Source of the DNA: Mauremys mutica
Taxonomy: Eukaryota > Chordata > Testudines > Geoemydidae
Reading direction: 5' to 3'
NCBI RefSeq assembly: GCF_020497125.1
Contig: NC_059073.1
Location: forward strand, 22,155,225-22,219,224
Length of the DNA stretch: 64,000 nt
The notes under the pieces were generated by a model. It made no database searches. It was given only the letters and a program-made list of their open reading frames with translations, and was not told the origin of the DNA. Every line of letters starts with the position of its first letter. Positions within the stretch are counted from its first letter, which is position 1. Shown one piece after another: positions 34,080-46,929 of this stretch. A program made the translations under genes and the position numbers.

Positions 34080-35159
34080 TCTGTAATTTTTCTGCAAGAA
34101 AACAACACAACAGGGTCCACCCCCATTTCCAATTCAAAGTTTCCTTCTTGGGTTTCCATTGAGTTGTTTCCATCCTGCCTTTTCCTAAACCTCACATCAA
34201 CTTACTCTCCCCCACCCGTACCATCCTTCTCTCCTAGCCTTCACTCAGCCCCATCCAATTCCACAGCCAGGAGTCCCCCCACCTCCACCTGAATCTCTCT
34301 CCCTGAGCCACCACTGCAGTTCCCTCTTATCCTTCCTGACCGAAAAAGGTGGAAGTAAACCCTCTAACACTTCACCATGGTCTCATGCTGCACAAGCAGG
34401 TGCCCTACAAAGGAGCTTCTACTTGCCTCTGAAGCATCTGGCAGTAGCCTGGTTGGGTATGACTTACATTCTTAGACTTTGGCCAAGAGTCATCCTCACA
34501 ATCAAAATGACAGCAAGGTCCAAAGCGACAGCATAAACAAGAATTGGTGGTGTTTTATATAGATAAAAATAAGGGGAAGGGTTGGGGGGGGAGAGGGGGC
34601 AGGGGAGGATAAAAAGGAAATTAGAGAAGGTTACCAAATCTAATTATGAGATCATGGAAAGTTATTTCCAGTTGTAACTATCATATTTCAAAATGTGGAT
34701 GTGCTTGGCCTGAAGCCACACATTCCACTTGGTCAGTGATCTAGTCAGATCCGTAAGCTAAGGTCAGGCCTTGTCGGTACTTTCACGGCAGACCTTCAAG
34801 GAAGCTAGAGATAGGGCTAGAGATATTAGGGTTCAGTAGGGGGTATTCCTCCCCTTGCCTCACTACTGTAGCCCTGTCCCAGCATGCTGTTACGGGGCAC
34901 TGTTCCGCTGGAGGAACTATTTTTCAGATAAAATGTAAGCTATGGCCCTGGTATCAAAATCCTTAAAGAGCCTCGATCCGTTTAGCAAGAGGTAAGGCTG
35001 CAGTCCCAGGATCTTGGTCAAATTCTTACAGGGACAATTCCTCTTTACCTACATGAAAACACTGTTGGCATGGAATGGCGGTGTTCCCCAGAGAAAACAC
35101 ACACACACTATATACAAAAGCTGTAAAGCACTTCAGGAGCCTTCTGGGAAAACAGTACT
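34080..35159. other. Unassigned DNA
   Basis: Pyrimidine-rich near 34180-34330, G-rich near 34570-34610. No gene recognised. Confidence 0.4.
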
Positions 35160-35270
35160 AAAATACTAGACAATATTTATTATTTCTATATGGCCAACAG
35201 TATACTAGGCACTTTACAGACAGGATCACTGCATCCAAAAGCTTATAATTTACAATGACAAGATGGGGGT
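35160..35270 (-). repeat. L2-like LINE tail (reverse)
   Basis: The minus strand reads TAAGCTTTTGGATGCAGTGATCCTGTCTGTAAAGTGCCTAG, then AATAATAAATATT, the same tail as at 33945. An (ATT)n run is at 35346-35365. Confidence 0.5.
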
Positions 35271-35894
35271 ATGCAGGGAGGGAAGGTGGTCTGTTTGAAT
35301 ATAGTGAAGATTAGTGTACTCTTTATTAGTGCTAAAAAAATAATTTTATTATTATTATTATTATTCAAGATTTTGGATAACAATTATCTGTTCTAACCAA
35401 TGTTTTCTGAAGAGAACAGATAACCCTGAAATGTAAACGGAGCTCCAAGAGCAATCTTCTCCGCTTGGATTACAGCACAAAGTTTTCATAACTTTCCCAT
35501 CCCTTTTGCTCTCCTTTTACTGGATTATTTAGTAACCGTCACAATGGATGAATTACACACACAATGTAACTCAACACCACTATCCCCAAGAGGAGCTTAA
35601 CTGGTAGCTCCAAGCCAGGTGCTGACCTTGGTAATTTTAGCCCCTTGATTCCCCAAAAAAGAAACCACAACAAAAACCTCAAGTGAAATTGGCCTAATCT
35701 CTCCTGGAGATTTCCATTTCAATCCTCCGTGGGTGCTATTTGAAGCTCCATGAAAGGAACATCTTAAATAAAAAGGTTTGCAGTGGAGCATGGCAGTAAA
35801 ACTGGTTTCAAAGCCTGTATCAGTGGCTCATCGTGAATGCATTAACCCTTGGAAAACTAGCATTTCCCATAGTGCAGCCAAAGCAAGGATCAGC

Positions 35895-36050
35895 AATACC
35901 TAAGAAACAGAAGAATGGCCATACTAGGTCCATCAAGCCTTGTATCCTGCCTTCTGAGAGTGGCCAGTGTCAGATGCATCAGGGGGACTGAACAGGGCAA
36001 TTATCGAGTGATTCATCCCCTGTCGTCCAGTCCCAGCATCTGGCTGTGTA
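35895..36050 (-). repeat. CR1 LINE 3' UTR fragment (reverse)
   Basis: AAGAATGGCCATACTAGGTC, TATCCTGCCTTCTGAGAGTGGCCAG and GATTCATCCCCTGTCGTCCAG are the complement of the CR1 3' UTR that runs 51370-51520 in plus orientation. Confidence 0.75.
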
Positions 36051-36139
36051 CTATGTACCTGCTATGTCCTATGTACTGCACTATGCGGTCCCCATAACTG
36101 TACTATCTGAGTGCCTCGCAGTCTGACATCTGTATCTTA

Positions 36140-36460
36140 CCTCACAGGAGTGTTGTAAAGAAAATGCTACAATCCTCATTGCACGGGTGGGGAAATGAGG
36201 CTCAGAGACAGAGTCAAATTTTCAAAAGCATTTAAGTGACTTAGAGGCCCTAACTCCAATTAAAGTCACCCTACTGACAAAATTATGCCACATTTAAGGA
36301 ACAAACCAGCCCTAAGGTTCCTAAGTCACTTAAACGCTTCTGAAAATTTCACTCTGCACGCCTACGGTCACACAGGAAGTTTGCAGCAGAGCTGGGATGT
36401 AAGCCCATGGCTCTCAAGCCCTAGGCGGATGCCCTAACCACGGAGATATCTCTGAGATAT
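36140..36460 (-). repeat. MIR-type SINE (reverse), split by a hairpin
   Basis: GGGGAAATGAGGCTCAGAGA on one side and GTCACACAGGAAGTTTGCAGCAGAGCTGGGATGTAAGCC, then CCCTAACCACGGAG, on the other are MIR complements. The middle, about 36213-36352, is a separate fold-back: TTTTCAAAAGCATTTAAGTGAC mirrored by GTCACTTAAACGCTTCTGAAAA. Confidence 0.7.
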
Positions 36461-39245
36461 CCTCTCTGAGCACTAGATGCTTGTAAAGCTCACAGGATTG
36501 TGTGCAAACCTCTCTCAGCTTTGATCCAAGTGGACTCCCACCTAACGAAATTTGGAGTTTGAATTAACCCAAGTAGGAAAAAACAAAAACAAAAATAATC
36601 CACCTTATTTTGGAGGGGGAGGAAGCCACTTTCCATCTTTTTTATATATAAAGAAACAAAGGGCAGAAACTCAATTTTTTAAATATCCTTTTCATGTCAC
36701 CATTAAAAGTATTCCATGAGTTTCCAATATAATTTGGATCCCTTCCCACCTACTGTTTGCTTGACAGAAACAAGATGCAACAAGTGAGTGGAAGTGAAGT
36801 TTTAAGATCTTTGGAGCAGGGACTATGGACAAGATTGTCAGGAATGATTAGTGATTTTGCATGCCTCCCTCTTGGGTGTCCAACTTGACACACCTTAAAG
36901 GGTCTTGAATTCCAGAGATTGGGTGTTGCTCACTGTTTCCTTAAAAATCAGTCCCCTTTTAGGTGTCTTAAGCTGCACTCGCAAAGATCAAGGTATGCAA
37001 AAAATCACTAGTCACTCTTGACAACCTTGGCCTATTTCTTCTCAACTATTTTTATGGCACTCAGCTCCACAAACCCAGACTTTGATCAGGATCTTTGAGA
37101 GCGATTACAACAGAAATATCAAAGATCAACAAGACAATCTTGACACATTTTCCTCGCTCTCTCTCTCATCTCTATGTGTGAAAGAGGATCTTTACAGGCT
37201 ACCTGAGGAGGCGAGCAATTTCTAGGGCGTGGAATCTGAGCAGAATCTTATTTTGCCATAATCCCTGTAGTGTTATACTCAGCCATTAGCCTGCTCTTTC
37301 AGTGCTGAGGAAATCAGTAGGAGGAACATACACAAAGGGCAAGATCTTTGGGGAAAAGGACTGTGTTTTTAGTCTAACACACTTTCAGGCACTTGGGAAT
37401 AACATGTAATAAATCTCAAACTTGAGCCATCATCTGATGCGCTACGTGTAACTGAACAGGTGGTTTTGGATATGACCTCCTTGGGGCAAAGGCCAATTGT
37501 AAAGCATCAGCCCCATTGTAGGTGCTCAGTGAATTATTAATCATCATCATAATTACCCAAAGGGTAAATTAAATGCCTTCCTTCAGCAGGGCAACACTCT
37601 ATTAAATACTAATTATTGGTGTATTGTTAATGACAACGATATAAAACTGCAGCAACCTCAGCAGGTCAACAGAAAAGACAAGACAGGAATTCATCCTTAA
37701 TTTATTTAGCTTCAGTTCAACAATTCCTTTGTGCCTGCTTGGAGCAATAAACCACATGCTGAAAGAGCAGCAAATGACACTGATTGCCTCCCTTCCTTCA
37801 TAGCTGAACCCCATCCATGTCTGGCTACCCAGTAAAACAAAAGAGCTGATAGGTCCTTGTGGTTTTTGGGGAGAGAATTGACAGTTAGAGGCTGAGACGC
37901 AGACACACTTGAAAAGAAGAGAAAATGCTGGGCCACTTGACACTGCTTCTGATTAATGTACTTTCCCATCTATCTCTCTCTCTATTTTTACCCTCCCTCC
38001 CACCAAGAGATATTGTGCCTCAGTGGCTTTGATATTAGATATCCACGTGCGAGACTCTTCACATGGAATCCTCACATCTCCTGCTTAAAATGAGCGTGTC
38101 ACTTTCCTCGGTGGTAATGATCCGCCCGCGACACCATGGCCAGTTATTACACAGGGTTCTGATTAAGTCATATTATCCCCAACCCACTCCTATAACAAAC
38201 AGAATATACCCAGTTTTACCATTCAACCCCTCTCTAATCTCACCTTCTTCATTTTAGTTCAGCAAAAGGACAGACTTGGACCCCTATGGTATGTCTGGGA
38301 GGCACTCTCCCAGTTGCAGTGTAAACATACCCTATGAGAAGTGTGTAAGAAGGTTCGGTGATGTTACCCTATCCAAGGCGTAACAGACCAGCCTGTATTT
38401 CTGAGGGTTTGGAGGATGATATCTCCATGTGACATACTGGGAGATCCACTCTCTCCCCTGCTTGTTCCCCCCATAGGTGATATGTCAGAACAAATGTCCT
38501 CTCCCTGTTTCATTCCCCCAAGACCCTCCCGGCTGAGGCCACACATTTTCCCTATGCTCCCCCAACAACCACCATGCTCCCCCGCACCCCCCTCTCCTGC
38601 ACCTACAGCCCCATGATCTGTCCCAACCTTGCTCCTCTCCGATTCCCACCCAGACCTCTTTTGTCCCCACCCACCACCTTGAAGCCTACAATCACCCATC
38701 CCCTGCATTCTGCTTTTATTCATCATTCAACGTATTCTGTAGGGAAGCGAGGGCATGGCAAGGATGAGGGGATAATATTGAAGAGTAGTGAGAAGCATTG
38801 GGGCAATCCAGGCCTGGGCATGAGTAGGCTCCTACAGGGAGATATGGGGTAGAAATACAGCACTGTGGATGTCCAGGAGATATGAGGGCTCTGTAGGAGA
38901 ACATATAGGAGATAACACATAATCACCGCCAACAGCCATCCATGTAAATAATCATCAATATTAATAGACATTTGATTAAAAAAGCTGGGAAATTCCCACA
39001 CTCAAAATCTTTGTTAACTTTGAGATAAGATGGGTGGCCTGCATGTCCCACTTACGCAAATCCTAAAAAGCAAGGAGATAAATGGCTCAGTTATTGAATA
39101 CTCATACATCACTTTCCCTTTTCAATCTCAGCTACTTTCCTCTTCCTTTACCGACAGCCCGCACATCTTCACCCTCCTCCTGAAAAACCAGATGACCATA
39201 ATAAGCCGTAACTCTGACCATAAACAAAACCCACCAACACACAAA
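36461..39245. other. Mostly unassigned DNA
   Basis: Minor pieces only: an L2-like tail in plus orientation near 37470-37555 (ACCTCCTTGGGGCAAAGGCC, GGTGCTCAGTGAATTATTAA) and a short MITE scrap at 38287-38333 with GGTATGTCTGGGAG and CAGTGTAAACATACCC ends. A C-rich stretch at 38450-38690 contains no gene that I recognise. Confidence 0.4.
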
Positions 39246-39540
39246 GGGCTTGGCTACACTCGAAACTTCAAAGCACCGCCGCAGGAGTGCTGCCGCGGCA
39301 GCGCTTTGAAGTGTGAGTGTGGCCGCAGCACCAGCGCTGGGAGAGAGCTCTCCCAGCGCTGCACGTTCTCCACCTCCCCGTGGGGATTAGCTTACAGCGC
39401 TGGGAGCCGCGCTCCCAGCGCTGCGGCACTGTTTACACTGGCGCTTTACAGCGCTGTATCTTGCGGCGCTCAGGGGGGTGTTTTTTTCACACCCCTGAGC
39501 GAGAAACTTGCAGTGCGGTAAAGCGCCAGTGTAGCCAAAG
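39246..39540. mobile_element. GC-rich MITE related to the one at 31181
   Basis: GGGCTTGGCTACACT at the left mirrors AGTGTAGCC at the right. The inner part (CACTGTTTACACTGGCGCTTTACAGCGCTG, then a GGGGGGTGTTTTTTTCACACCCC-like hairpin and GAGCGAGAAACTTGCAG) matches 31295-31390 closely. The left half has repeated AGCGCTGGGAG / CTCCCAGCGCT palindromes absent from the 31181 copy. The right terminus is worn and no TSD was found. Confidence 0.7.
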
Positions 39541-41597
39541 ATTCCAATTCTCTACCTTCTACCTAAAGACGACTTCAAGCTAAAAGCACTGGTCACTCAA
39601 TTCACATAACAGAAAAATATCTCACAGCTACAGCTCACAATCTGCCCACAAGCCTCACATGCCCCAGTTCAAAAAACCATACGGAGCTACGTTCCGTGTA
39701 ACTTACAAACGCCACACTACCCTACATTAGTCAGCAGACCACGTGAACATTTAACCGATAAACATGGCTGGTTGTTGGCTGTTCCCAAGAAGAGCGGAGA
39801 AATGGAGACTGTGGGTGGTAGATGGAAGGTAACTGAGACTGAGGAGAGGAACCAAGAGTGGGAGTGTAGATGGGGGAGCTGAATGACTTGGCCATTTATT
39901 TCCTTGCTTTTGGGGGTTCGTGTTGATGGGATAGGACACCTAGCAACCTTAGCTCTGAAGTTGAAGCCTTTTAGTGCAGGAAATCACCCCACCCCGACCC
40001 CTACCCCCACATACATTGGACAGACATCTATCGCCTATGATATGCGAGAGATCAGAACACAATCTAATGGTCCCTTGAGGCCATCAGAGCCATGAATCTC
40101 TATATGAATGTGTTTGTGCATTCACACATGTGTTTAATGTGTGTATTCACATCGTGTGTATATGTACACAGACATGCAGGTTTGTATTTTACAAACACAA
40201 AACCAGAACTCTGCTTAATAATGGGATGCATATATGAAATAGTAGGTACTTCAAAGAACTTTTATCATTACACACTGCATGCTTGTGTGTGTATAAAATA
40301 AAATTAGAAGGATAAAACTGCTTGTCTGTAAAACAATTGAAATAAAAATCAAACCCACTCAACAAGGAGACCATTTTCCTACAGGGATCGCTGCAGAAAC
40401 ATTCTTTGTCACAAACCAACAACTTCAATGGCCACCTAAACCTAACAAACATCAATGAAACAACACAGGGTTTAGGGCAATCATGGAAGTGTGGTCATAA
40501 AAAAAAGCAGCAGGGCGGGTGAGTACATCATTTGTGGTCCAAGTGCTAGACTTATCTGCTTTGCAAGGGACGTGTGCATGCGTAAACCACAGGTAAAAAT
40601 TAACTTCATTTAGCACACAGGCAATGATTGGTATGCATAGCTGTAAAATTAGGCTGCAGCAGAATCAAGGGAGCACGTGAGGAATTCAAGCTCGGCTAGT
40701 CTCAATCCCTCATTCCACTTGACCTAGCACCATTTGCATTTCAGCTACATTCTCCCACTGCTTTTGAGGATGGCTGAGAACACTTGTTTTCATCCTCCTT
40801 CATTTACCCTTTCCATAGTCCTCACTTCATAGAAATCTTCCTTCCAGCCAAAACAGAGCTGTCTGGCAGGTCTATCCAAACCTAGGGCTCACATACACGC
40901 CCACCAAGCTTAATGTGGGCACATGAATACTAGTTTAAAACTGTTTATACATCAGTTTCATTTGCACTGAGATCAACAATTTTAAGCCAGTGTAAAGGCT
41001 TGTCTACATTGTATGCAGGGATTTAACTTAATTGGCTTTAAAAAAAAAAAAGAGAGATTCCTAAGCAATGACATCACCAGGTGTCAGGTAGTTAGGTTCC
41101 ACTCAGACTTACAATGCTGCCCAACCCCGAGGGTCTGTGTCCCAATTTTCATAGCAGTCCCAGTCCTTTGTCAACATAGGGCCCAGATTCCGGTCCTCCT
41201 CCCTTTTTATTTGTTTAGGAAACACCAAGCATGCATCGCTTGAAAACTCATGCCTATTTGCAACTGGTTTTGCCTTCTGGGTTTAGCCCTTTTTGCCTCC
41301 ACATGAAATCTTCTGGCTTGAAAGAGGTTGCTTTTTATATCAGACTCAACCATCTTTTCTCAGAAGTTACAGAATGATCAATTTACAAGATGCAAATTAC
41401 TATTGGGTGGGAGGTAAATTTATTAAACGGCAGAAAAGAGTATTCAGGCAGTTTGTTTTGTGCCTCATTAGGTAGATTTGCATACTTATTCTCTGCCTTC
41501 GGGGTGACTCCCATTTGAAAGGGCAACTGCTCAGCTGCTGGAAACAAATAAACCTCCTGCCCCACCCATCACAACCCACAGGCCACTTCCAATTTTT
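39541..41597. other. Unassigned DNA
   Basis: No gene was recognised. A TTGTCTACATTGTATGC motif near 41000 resembles a MITE end without a partner. Confidence 0.4.
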
Positions 41598-41975
41598 AAG
41601 TATCAGAGGGGTAGCCGTGTTAGTCTGGATCTGTAAAAGCAGCAAAGAGTCCTGTGTCACCTTATAGACTAACAGACGTATTGGAGCATGAGCTTTCATG
41701 GGTGAATACCCACTTTGTCGGATGCATGTAGTGGAAATTTCCAGAGGCAGGTATAAATATGCAAGCAAGAATCAGGCTGGAGATAACGAGGTTAGTTCAA
41801 TCAGGGAGGATGAGGCCCTCTTCTAGCAGTTGAGGTGTGAACACCAAGGGAGGAGAAACTGCTTTTGTAGTTGGCAAGTGTTTAATCCTGAGCTGATGGT
41901 CTCAAATTTGCAGATGAACTGAAGCTCAGCAGTTTCTCTTTGAAGTCTGGTCCTAAAGTTTTGAGGAAAGCAATT
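41598..41975. repeat. Interspersed repeat with TATCAGAGGGGTAG head
   Basis: It begins AAGTATCAGAGGGGTAGC, CGTGTTAGTCTGGATCTGTA, then GTCACCTTATAGACTAACAG and GAGCTTTCATGGGTGAATAC. The same order of blocks opens the repeat at 59797. The distal part, read on the minus strand, can encode FRTRLQRETAELQFICKFET, so it may derive from the coding end of a retroelement that I cannot name. No TSD is visible. Confidence 0.65.
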
Positions 41976-42734
41976 CATTTTAATAATCATCATTATACCT
42001 AACATAGATAAGTAGATCTTGTATCTGGGCTAGTAAACTGCTTTGGTGATCAACAACATGTGTCAGCGATCACACATGCCCACGGGCACGTTCACCAAAC
42101 CAAGTGACAACCAAAAAGGCGGATCATCATCATCATCATCAAACCCTTGACGCACAAAGAACTACGGGTCACATCCCCAGTGGCTCTCAGGCGAGTGTCA
42201 GAAACTGAAAGATTTTCAGTGATTTTCTATCGGGTGCCCCTGCCATTTTGCTATTAGACAGCAGCAGGTGCACAGACTTTTGGTTCCGTAATTCTCAAAT
42301 TTTACAAACAAAAAATCCCCCTTCAGGAGCTTTGCACTAGCTCTTCATAGGCCTAGTTCTCACCTGCCACTACTCTAGTACAGACACTGCAGCAAAAAAG
42401 ACTTGGAGGGTGGAGCCAGGTCTTTTCTCCTAGAAACTCAATGCTGACCTTAACGGCCAGGGCTTTAAGATCCAAAAATTCATCTCTTTGTAAAACCAAA
42501 GTGAAACCTAAAATGTTCACATTTAAATTCCTATGACAATATTACTAATTTTATGCATTGCTGTATTCAGGAGCCACAGTGTCCTCATCTCACGTTCCTA
42601 CAGGGCAAGGGCAAGGCTATAGGGTTAGTGCACGTGCCTTTCTAGCCCAGGTACTGGACTTCTCATTTTAATCAGCAGAGAGAGGGACAGGGACTGGGAC
42701 TTGTTATTTGGATCACTGTGATTTCTCTATTATT
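41976..42734. other. Unassigned DNA
   Basis: It contains a short ATC run at about 42124-42140 and nothing else recognised. Confidence 0.4.
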
Positions 42735-42855
42735 AATTTGTTCTGCAATTAGGGTCTAGGGATCCCAAACATGAATCAGGACTTTCCTGGGGCACGCACT
42801 GTACAAAACACACACTAAGATGGTCCCTGCCCCAAAGAGAGCTTACAATACTAGT
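42735..42855 (-). repeat. L2-like LINE tail (reverse)
   Basis: GCACTGTACAAAACACACAC, GGTCCCTGCCCCAAAGAGAGCTTACAA is the complement of the tail seen at 33945 and 9712. Confidence 0.6.
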
Positions 42856-45290
42856 ATGGCCTATTATCAACTCCCCTGTGGGCCAAGTGAGAAGGGATCT
42901 GAATGAGGAAGCAGAGCAGTTTGATGGACCACAAACTGGGGGGGAACTCCCTGCCCAGACGTGGCATTTAAGAAGGTACAGAGACCCTGGTAGGAGAAGC
43001 CAATCCAGGGCACTGAGATGCAGGACTGTAGATTCACAAAAGGAAGCTGATATCTGCAGAGCATTAAGCCACACTTTCCACAGCACGGATGCCCCCTCAT
43101 TCAGATGGCTCCAAGACGCTTGAAATGCATGTGTTTAAAAGGGTACACACTAGTAATCAGTATTCAGACAATGAATTATCCAACAAAAAGGATCCACTAA
43201 AATCAGCATGGGCATGCATGCGCAGAGGATTTACATCACTGAGCTAGCGGTGCTGAAGCTCATCATGCGTCCCATTTGCCAGTACAACCCATGTCAGGTT
43301 TGGGTTTCCCTCCTTCCCCCATTTCACAATTAGCAGAGAAACCCCATGTTGTCCCAATAGGGTTTAAACAGAGCTGTTGATAAATCAAAACTTATTTCCA
43401 TGACTCTTCAGAACAGCACTGCCATGTAAAGTAATTATAGAAAGTGATTTCTCCAGGCCCTAGGCAGTGCCATTCCAATCGCAGTTAGCCAGCTCAGAGC
43501 AAAGAGGCAGTCAGTGGAAATCCCCCAGCTAAATTAATTTAATTGCACAGATGGCATTATCTGTCATGGCGAGGAGGGGTGGGAGTGGAGGGAGGCACAG
43601 AGGGAGGAAACACCCCTGCTAGATTCTAGAAAACAGAGCCATCTGTTCACAGACTAGACAGTTCACAGTCTCTCTGAGTCCTTCTCATTGCTATGACCTC
43701 CCCAGTGACAAATGCACTTAATAATCCAGCAACAGGGGAGCAAAATGAATCACACAGCTGATGAGATACCCCTGAGATGTTTACCGTTCGCTACACAGGA
43801 ACCCATCAAACATTCCTGTAGCTGAACAGGCCTTTATAAGCAGAGTGTGGGTAACAAGCTATTACATATGATAAATGCAAGGACTGCATGCAGCATGCTA
43901 AAACAATAAGACCCAGTTGTGCCTTCCGCTACACCTGTGCTAGCCCCACCGAAGTCAACAGAGTTGCACAGGCATGTACAGAGCAGAACTGCCTCCCCTC
44001 CTCCCCCTCCCGATAAAGCCCCGTAAAAACAGAGACAGTTAATGAAGATCAAAGATCCACTTTTTTTTAAAACCAGGAAATAGCATCTGGGTAGGTAAAG
44101 TCTGTGGTACAGGACGGCTGCAATACTGAGAGTGCAAACCAGCATCTGCAGCACAGCTGCCTCTCAGGATGGCCTGCTGCAACTTGTAAAGAAACTGACC
44201 TCCAGTTTCCCAGTAAAAGCGCAGCAAGGACAGGGGCATTTCCTGGTGGGGAACTCAAGCCTCAATTTCTATTCCGCTGTCAAGGAAAACATGACACCTC
44301 TGTGCAGTGTTGCCAACTCATGTGTTTATCAGGATATGTGGTGATTATTTTTAAAGCCTCAACTCCTGGAAGAAAGTGATTATGCAAGAATCTCACTTAG
44401 ATTCATTTATTAAGTTTCTGTCCCTCATGATTGTGGAGAAAAGCTTGTAGACATGAACCCTTGAGTCTCTCTCACCAAAAAGATCTCTTTATTTAAAAAA
44501 AAATCTAATGATTTTTAAGTCAGTCTCGTGATTTTGGGGGGATGACTCATGGTTTTAGCACTCTAGGGGTTAGTAATACTGCCATCACTCAGAATTGCCT
44601 AAACTTTGTGACACTTGACAAGGAAGCCAACGTGCCAAAAGCGTGAAGGACTCCTTTAATTCATATATAAATGTACCTGTATCTACAAGTGAGAGAGAAT
44701 ACTTGGCTGTTCTTGAGATGGCTACTCTTTGTATCCGTCACTATACCTTCTGTCACTATGTCAACGTAACTAATATCGTTCCAGGGTGGTGGTGGTCTCA
44801 TACACCGACAGAGAAACCCTTTGCCACAGTAGGCTGTGTCTACACCACAGAGCTATGCCTGCACAGCTGTGCCAGCATAGTCTCCGTATGCAGACATACC
44901 CTTATCAACACTCGTTTCTTCGGTTTTGAGATTAAAATGCTTAATGACAGTTCATCGTGCTCCTTATTTTGCAGAGCAGCAAAGTCTAGAAAGAAGCTAC
45001 ATTTAGTAGAGCCAGCTGGAAAACAGGAGTTCTCCCTTCCTCCATTCCCCACCCCTCCCCCCGGGTAATTTCAAAGTCGAAATTTTAGTCAAAAACCCCA
45101 AAAACAAAGTTTTCGGTTTGATGAAGTCAGACTCTTCCACACAAAAAAATCGACACTTTCCACAGAAAGTTTCATCTAGTCTGAACCCCAATTTTCTCTT
45201 TTAAAAAGTGCAGATGGAACATGGACCAGCCGTAACAGAGTCCTTGCTCAGTTGGAGTAGAAACATTTAGCTACCAACCCAGTGCAATGA
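42856..45290. other. Unassigned DNA, one AT-rich motif-dense patch
   Basis: No gene was recognised. At 43531-43568 an AT-rich patch has TAAT sites, CAGATG and a TTATCTGTCA block, discussed under findings. A small MITE scrap (GGCTGTGTCTACACC to GCAGACATACCC) lies at 44832-44902. Confidence 0.4.
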
Positions 45291-45299
45291 CCATTATCA

Positions 45300-45694
45300 C
45301 CTCCAGCTCTCCTGGTTGCTCAGGTCTCTGGCTTGCATTTCATTCTCTTCACCAGCCTTCACTCTTGTACTGAGTCCCAGCAGCCAGCCAGGAGCTCCTT
45401 CTTGCCTGCCAGCAACTGCTTTCTGCCGTTGCTTCAGCGAGCCAGGAACACCATCTTTGCTCCTCCAGCTCCACGCAGCAACTGACTCCTGCGCGGTCAT
45501 CCTGCAGCTCCTTTTATACGGCCCTACTGGGCCATGATTGGCTACTTCCCGTGCAGCCTCTCTAGGCCATTTGGAGGACTTCTCTATTGCTCCTTTCTGG
45601 GACAGGGTGTGGTAGGACCATAAGGCCTCTGGCAGGGGGCCTCTTGGCCTGGTACAACCCTGCTTCTAGTCCCAGGATTTCCCCTCACCACAAT
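45300..45694 (-). mobile_element. Putative LTR or promoter-bearing repeat
   Basis: Read on the minus strand from 45694 it begins TGTGGTGAGGGGAAATCC, then has AGCCAATCATGG (CCAAT box, 45537-45541) and GTATAAAAGGAGC (TATA box, 45511-45518) spaced about 20 bases apart. CAGTTGCTG.. and GCTGGCTGCTGG blocks follow. The layout resembles the solo LTR at 20217, whose TATA box has a similar setting. The distal end and TSD could not be fixed, so a non-LTR origin remains possible. Confidence 0.45.
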
Positions 45695-45710
45695 GGTGTA
45701 GGGCTCAAGT

Positions 45711-46144
45711 TGCAGGTTACAAAAATATACTGAACACCTAAGTTTAGTCTCCCACCCCAGTGCTCTGAGGCATTCCCAGCAGGCAGCAGCCCCCCCCCTC
45801 CCCCAGCTGGTCCTGCCCTTTCCCTGGCTGGCTCCAGGATGCTCCAAAATGGGGCTTCTCCCCTCTCCTGGGCTCCCAGGGGAGGGCATCTCACTCCCTA
45901 TTGGTCAGGCTAGCTCTTCTTCATGTCAATCATGTGACTCCGCCCCCTCCAATGAGCAGGCACACCTGCAATCCTCCCCCCAAGCCAATAGAGCCCCTGG
46001 CTTTCTACACAGTGTCCCTCCTCTCTCCCTTTGGGTTGCCCAACAGACTCTGAGTTTGCCCATCCTCCCAGGGACAGTGTCTCTCAACCTGAGCTACCCA
46101 CACAAACGGTCCCAGGGACATAGGGAAGCTCCTTGAGGGTTACA
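45711..46144 (-). mobile_element. Possible second LTR-like element
   Basis: On the minus strand it begins TGTAACCCTCAAGGAG and ends GTAACCTGCA, i.e. TG...CA. The flanks CAAGT (45706-45710) and CAGGT (46145-46149) match at 4 of 5. CCAAT-type boxes occur within it. The call is tentative: four of five bases can match by chance. Confidence 0.3.
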
Positions 46145-46929
46145 CAGGTATTTATGATTGTTACTACTGCTATCCAGGTGCTTGTCCTGGGTTTCAGAGA
46201 TCCTGCAGCTCCCACTGCAATCAATGGGGATTTGGAAAAATCAGGACATTTGTGCCTCGATAGGGAATCAAGCGCTTAACTTTAGGAACCTAAGTTTGAA
46301 AATTTTGTCCTTAAGTGTACACGCTGCTTAGCTCACTCACCTCACTCAAAATAATTTGAGAAATTGTCAATGGCAATTTTATAGTGCAGGCCCAAATGGG
46401 CTAGTCAGAAAAGGGTATCCCTAACATCTGGCATGGTTTGAATAGACTGGTAGCAACACCTAACACTTGATATGTTGCCCTGCACTGAGACAGTCATCAA
46501 AAAAACAGACAGAGGACCAATCTTCCTCTGTTAAAATCAAGGGATTAAAATGAAGCTGTCATATTGCAGTCAATGCTGAAGATGAGTGGAGAGGAACGGA
46601 AGGTTTAGTGCACCCTTTCTGGACCTGATTCTCAAACACCTGCCCCCGTGGCCATTTAATCAGGCCATTTAATGTCTTAAGGTGATGCCCAACACCCAAA
46701 TAATGGCATCATTTGTATTTAATTAGTACAAGTCTGAGAACATGAACGTGAGCCAGAAATCCTCAGTGGCGCACACACCAAGATAGTCAAAAGCGCTTTT
46801 GAGGAAACATGGAGTGAGGCCATATAGCCAACTGCAGTGCACTAGCATATAAACTGGTATTGCTCTCAGGAGCATTTCCCACCAGACAACTCAACACACT
46901 CCCCACCCACGCCAGCTTGTTTTCAGCCA
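46145..46929. other. Unassigned DNA
   Basis: No gene or clear repeat recognised. Confidence 0.4.

Noticed and set aside
39030..39521. 163-codon frame
   Set aside because: Its second half is the palindromic MITE at 39246-39540.
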